In this document: positions 5,647 to 7,155 of the stretch, in pieces | Position numbering within the stretch: position 1 is the first letter of the stretch | Layout: each line of letters begins with the position of its first letter | Source of the DNA: an uncultured Eubacteriales bacterium | Lineage (GTDB): Bacteria > Bacillota > Clostridia > Oscillospirales > CAG-272 | Assembly (NCBI GenBank): GCA_934462885.1 | Contig: CAKSJC010000082.1 | Location: 1 to 7,155, forward strand | DNA: 7,155 nt | Reading direction: 5' to 3' | Program-made: the position numbers and the translations under genes | The notes under the pieces: generated by a model | The model's input: the letters and a program-made list of their open reading frames with translations, nothing else | Told to the model about the DNA's origin: nothing | Databases searched by the model: none

Positions 5647-5731
5647 GCTGCACCTCGGAGGTTGCGCGAAAGCGTCAACCTCGGGAGTGGGGTGGTTTTC
5701 TTTAATTATTGGCGGTATATTATCCCCACTC
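5647..5731 (+). repeat. Structured 85-bp repeat, copy R3b, overlapping a stop codon
   Basis: This is a full copy with the first stem GAGGTTG/CAACCTC capped by CGC-GAAA-GCG and the second stem GAGTGGGG/CCCCACTC. It abuts the leftward methyltransferase gene: the last two bases of the repeat (5730-5731) form the GA of that gene's TGA stop codon. On the minus strand it forms the start of the methyltransferase 3' untranslated region and could act there as a stem-loop. Confidence 0.88.
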
Positions 5732-6524
5732 AGTCGAAGATATTCATGACTTTCTTTTTTCCGATAAACAAACCTCTCATGCAGTAGCGCGCCGTAAACG
5801 GATCTTCGCAAGTCTTTATCTGACAGTCTACAAAGTTCTTATACTCTTCCGCGCTCATTGCGGCTATCTCACCCGCCATATTGTAAAGCATACCGTATGT
5901 CGAAGCTACCGTGATTATCTCAATGCCGTATTCTCGACTTAATTCAGTCATTTCCTCAAGCGTCATTCCGTAAAACATATCGCACGTCTGACTCTTTTCT
6001 ACCGTTGCCAGTTTGCGGTAAGCGCTCACTCTCGCCTGTGGATCGTATGTTCTCGTTGCGTTAAAAAACTGACCAAGAGTAATGGCGGTAGGGGACATAT
6101 ACGAAAAAGCAAAAATCCCGCCCGGTTTGAGAACTCGGAGAGATTCTCTTACAAATACCTCGCGCTCAACGTTTTTTCTAAGGTGGTACATCGTACCGAG
6201 AGAGATGACAACGTCGAACGCCTCATTTCCGAACATCGAAAGGTTTCTCGGATTGGAACAGTAAACTCCTTCAAGCTTAGCGGCTCTCGGATTGTTTTTT
6301 ATCGATTCGGTGTGATCTTCGATAAAGTCAACTGCGGAAACCGCATATCCCTTTTCCGCAAGTTTGAACGCATTTTCTCCGAGTCCGGCACAGGAATCAA
6401 GAACACGCCCTGTCTGCGGAAGATATTTGTCAAACAAATGATCTATAATAACGGATTCCGTCTCGGTAAGGCTGTCAGAGTTGTTATCCACACCGAAATA
6501 TCCGTAATACTCAAACATATTCAT
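5730..6524 (-). CDS. Class I SAM-dependent methyltransferase, substrate unknown
   Basis: This 264-residue protein has the standard class I methyltransferase core. Motif I is VLDSCAGLGE (41-50), the SAM-binding loop, in a variant where cysteine replaces the first glycine of the usual D-x-G-C-G-x-G. D66 in AVDF ends strand 2 and should contact the SAM ribose hydroxyls. Motif IV FDVVISLGTMYHL (103-115) and LRVLKPGG (129-136) follow in order. The region from about 145 to 250 is a less conserved substrate part with DMFYGMTLEEM and a closing RGLFIGKK. The type usually acts on a small molecule, but the substrate cannot be told. The ATG at 6524 has GGAG 8 nt upstream; the ATG two codons later would be too far from it. 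The gene stands alone, divergent from the GNAT gene. Its stop codon is shared with repeat copy R3b. Confidence 0.85.
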   Translation of the reverse strand: MNMFEYYGYFGVDNNSDSLTETESVIIDHLFDKYLPQTGRVLDSCAGLGENAFKLAEKGYAVSAVDFIEDHTESIKNNPRAAKLEGVYCSNPRNLSMFGNEAFDVVISLGTMYHLRKNVEREVFVRESLRVLKPGGIFAFSYMSPTAITLGQFFNATRTYDPQARVSAYRKLATVEKSQTCDMFYGMTLEEMTELSREYGIEIITVASTYGMLYNMAGEIAAMSAEEYKNFVDCQIKTCEDPFTARYCMRGLFIGKKKVMNIFD

Positions 6525-6604
6525 TAGTGAGTCTCCAATCTTCTGATAATCATAGTAACAATATGTGAATAAAAATTCAATATAAATTTAACACTTTCTC
6601 TTTT

Positions 6605-6634
6605 ATGATATCACACCAAACCTTATTTTGTCAA
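6605..6634 (-). promoter_or_regulatory. Promoter of the methyltransferase gene
   Basis: On the minus strand, a perfect TTGACA (6634-6629) and TATCAT (6610-6605) are separated by 18 bp, about 80 bp before the start codon. The implied AT-rich leader is about 70 nt long. Confidence 0.65.
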
Positions 6635-6764
6635 TAGATTTTAATATTCTGCTTCAAGTCCTAACTTTTATACATATATTTCTACTCATAAAACAAAATT
6701 ATCGTCGCTTATGACATCAATTTGCAGTTTAGATTTGGATTTTTATTCGCATGTTATGTTTTTT

Positions 6765-6802
6765 CTTCGATATACTTCGATATTTTTAAATATATTCTTC
6801 GA
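6765..6802 (+). promoter_or_regulatory. CTTCGA repeats upstream of the GNAT gene
   Basis: CTTCGA occurs three times (6765-6770, 6775-6780, 6797-6802), with starts 10 and 22 bp apart, about one and two helical turns. The palindrome ATATTT-TT-AAATAT (6780-6793) lies between the last two. TATACT at 6771-6776 could be a -10 but lacks a good -35. The arrangement looks like a regulator binding region, but no regulator can be named. Confidence 0.3.
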
Positions 6803-6810
6803 GGAGATTT

Positions 6811-7155
6811 ATGATATATAAACTGAAAATGCCGCAGGAAAGATCGCTTATCGATCATGCAAAATTTTTTTACGACCGGGATGAAACACTCATTTTTTCG
6901 GCTCTTTCCGGTATTATGGGGGAGGTTTTTGTTACAGAAAAAGCTTCTCCGCGAAGCGCCGCCGTTCTTATCGGTGATTTTTGTTTTTTCTCCGGTCAAT
7001 GCAGCCCCGATTTTATACGCTTCATTTGCGTAGGTCACGATTTTCTGATACTCGTTCCGGAAAACGAAAAATGGAGTCAGGTTATAAGTAAAACTCTCGG
7101 AAAGAACTGTCGAAAAGTAACGCGCTTTGCCACAAAAAAGGACACGGTTTTTAAT
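6811..7155 (+). CDS. GNAT-family N-acetyltransferase (PF12746-like), partial at window end
   Basis: This is the first 115 codons of a protein that runs off the right edge. The pattern resembles the GNAT acetyltransferase family PF12746: a short charged N-terminus, SGIMGEVFV (33-41), SAAVLIGDFCFFSG (49-62), LILVPENEKW (79-88) and the strand RFATKKDTVF (105-114). Members have an N-terminal domain like this one before the acetyl-CoA-binding domain, which would lie beyond the window. The acceptor substrate is unknown for most of the family. The ATG at 6811 follows GAGGAG with a short 4-nt gap; the next in-frame ATG (6829) is too distant from any ribosome binding site. The family call rests on recognised motif order and is moderately sure. 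Confidence 0.72.
   Translation, partial: MIYKLKMPQERSLIDHAKFFYDRDETLIFSALSGIMGEVFVTEKASPRSAAVLIGDFCFFSGQCSPDFIRFICVGHDFLILVPENEKWSQVISKTLGKNCRKVTRFATKKDTVFN

Overview
The window looks like chromosomal DNA from a low-to-mid-GC Gram-positive anaerobe, most likely a gut Clostridia/Oscillospiraceae-type bacterium. This is inferred from gene content: oleate hydratase, a DhaS-like TetR regulator, VanZ-family and GNAT (PF12746-like) proteins, an RNase P RNA that looks type A, Gram-positive style Shine-Dalgarno sequences and consensus sigma-A promoters. No species can be named from the sequence alone.

Layout. Positions 1-1827 are read leftward. They hold the start of an oleate hydratase gene (cut by the window edge), a TetR-family regulator with its own terminator, and a VanZ-like membrane protein. 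The regulator and hydratase probably form a fatty-acid-responsive unit. A palindrome lies between the -35 and -10 of the hydratase promoter, and a partly matching sequence lies in the regulator's leader. Positions 2094-3355 are read rightward and hold a consensus promoter, a structured leader and an ion-transporter-superfamily (SLC13/ArsB-like) permease. Next comes the RNase P RNA gene rnpB (about 3401-3760) with a near-perfect promoter. A monovalent cation:proton antiporter follows (4159-5363), broken by a one-base frameshift near 4924. A leftward SAM-dependent methyltransferase (5730-6524) and the first 115 codons of a rightward GNAT acetyltransferase (from 6811) complete the window.

The most notable non-coding content is a family of structured 85-bp repeats. 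Five copies occur at three intergenic loci, all in the same orientation: one at 1888-1972, a tandem pair at 3847-4025 and a tandem pair at 5568-5731. Each full copy has two stem-loops: a GAGGTTG/CAACCTC stem with a CGC-N4-GCG cap, and a GAGTGGGG/CCCCACTC stem with an AT-rich loop. Tandem copies are 94 bp apart in the intact pair, with 9-bp linkers ending in GGTAAA. Copies within a locus resemble each other more than copies at other loci. One copy supplies part of the methyltransferase stop codon.

I see no defence system, CRISPR array or transposase. The genes are mostly independent housekeeping or accessory functions. The repeat family and the broken antiporter deserve follow-up.
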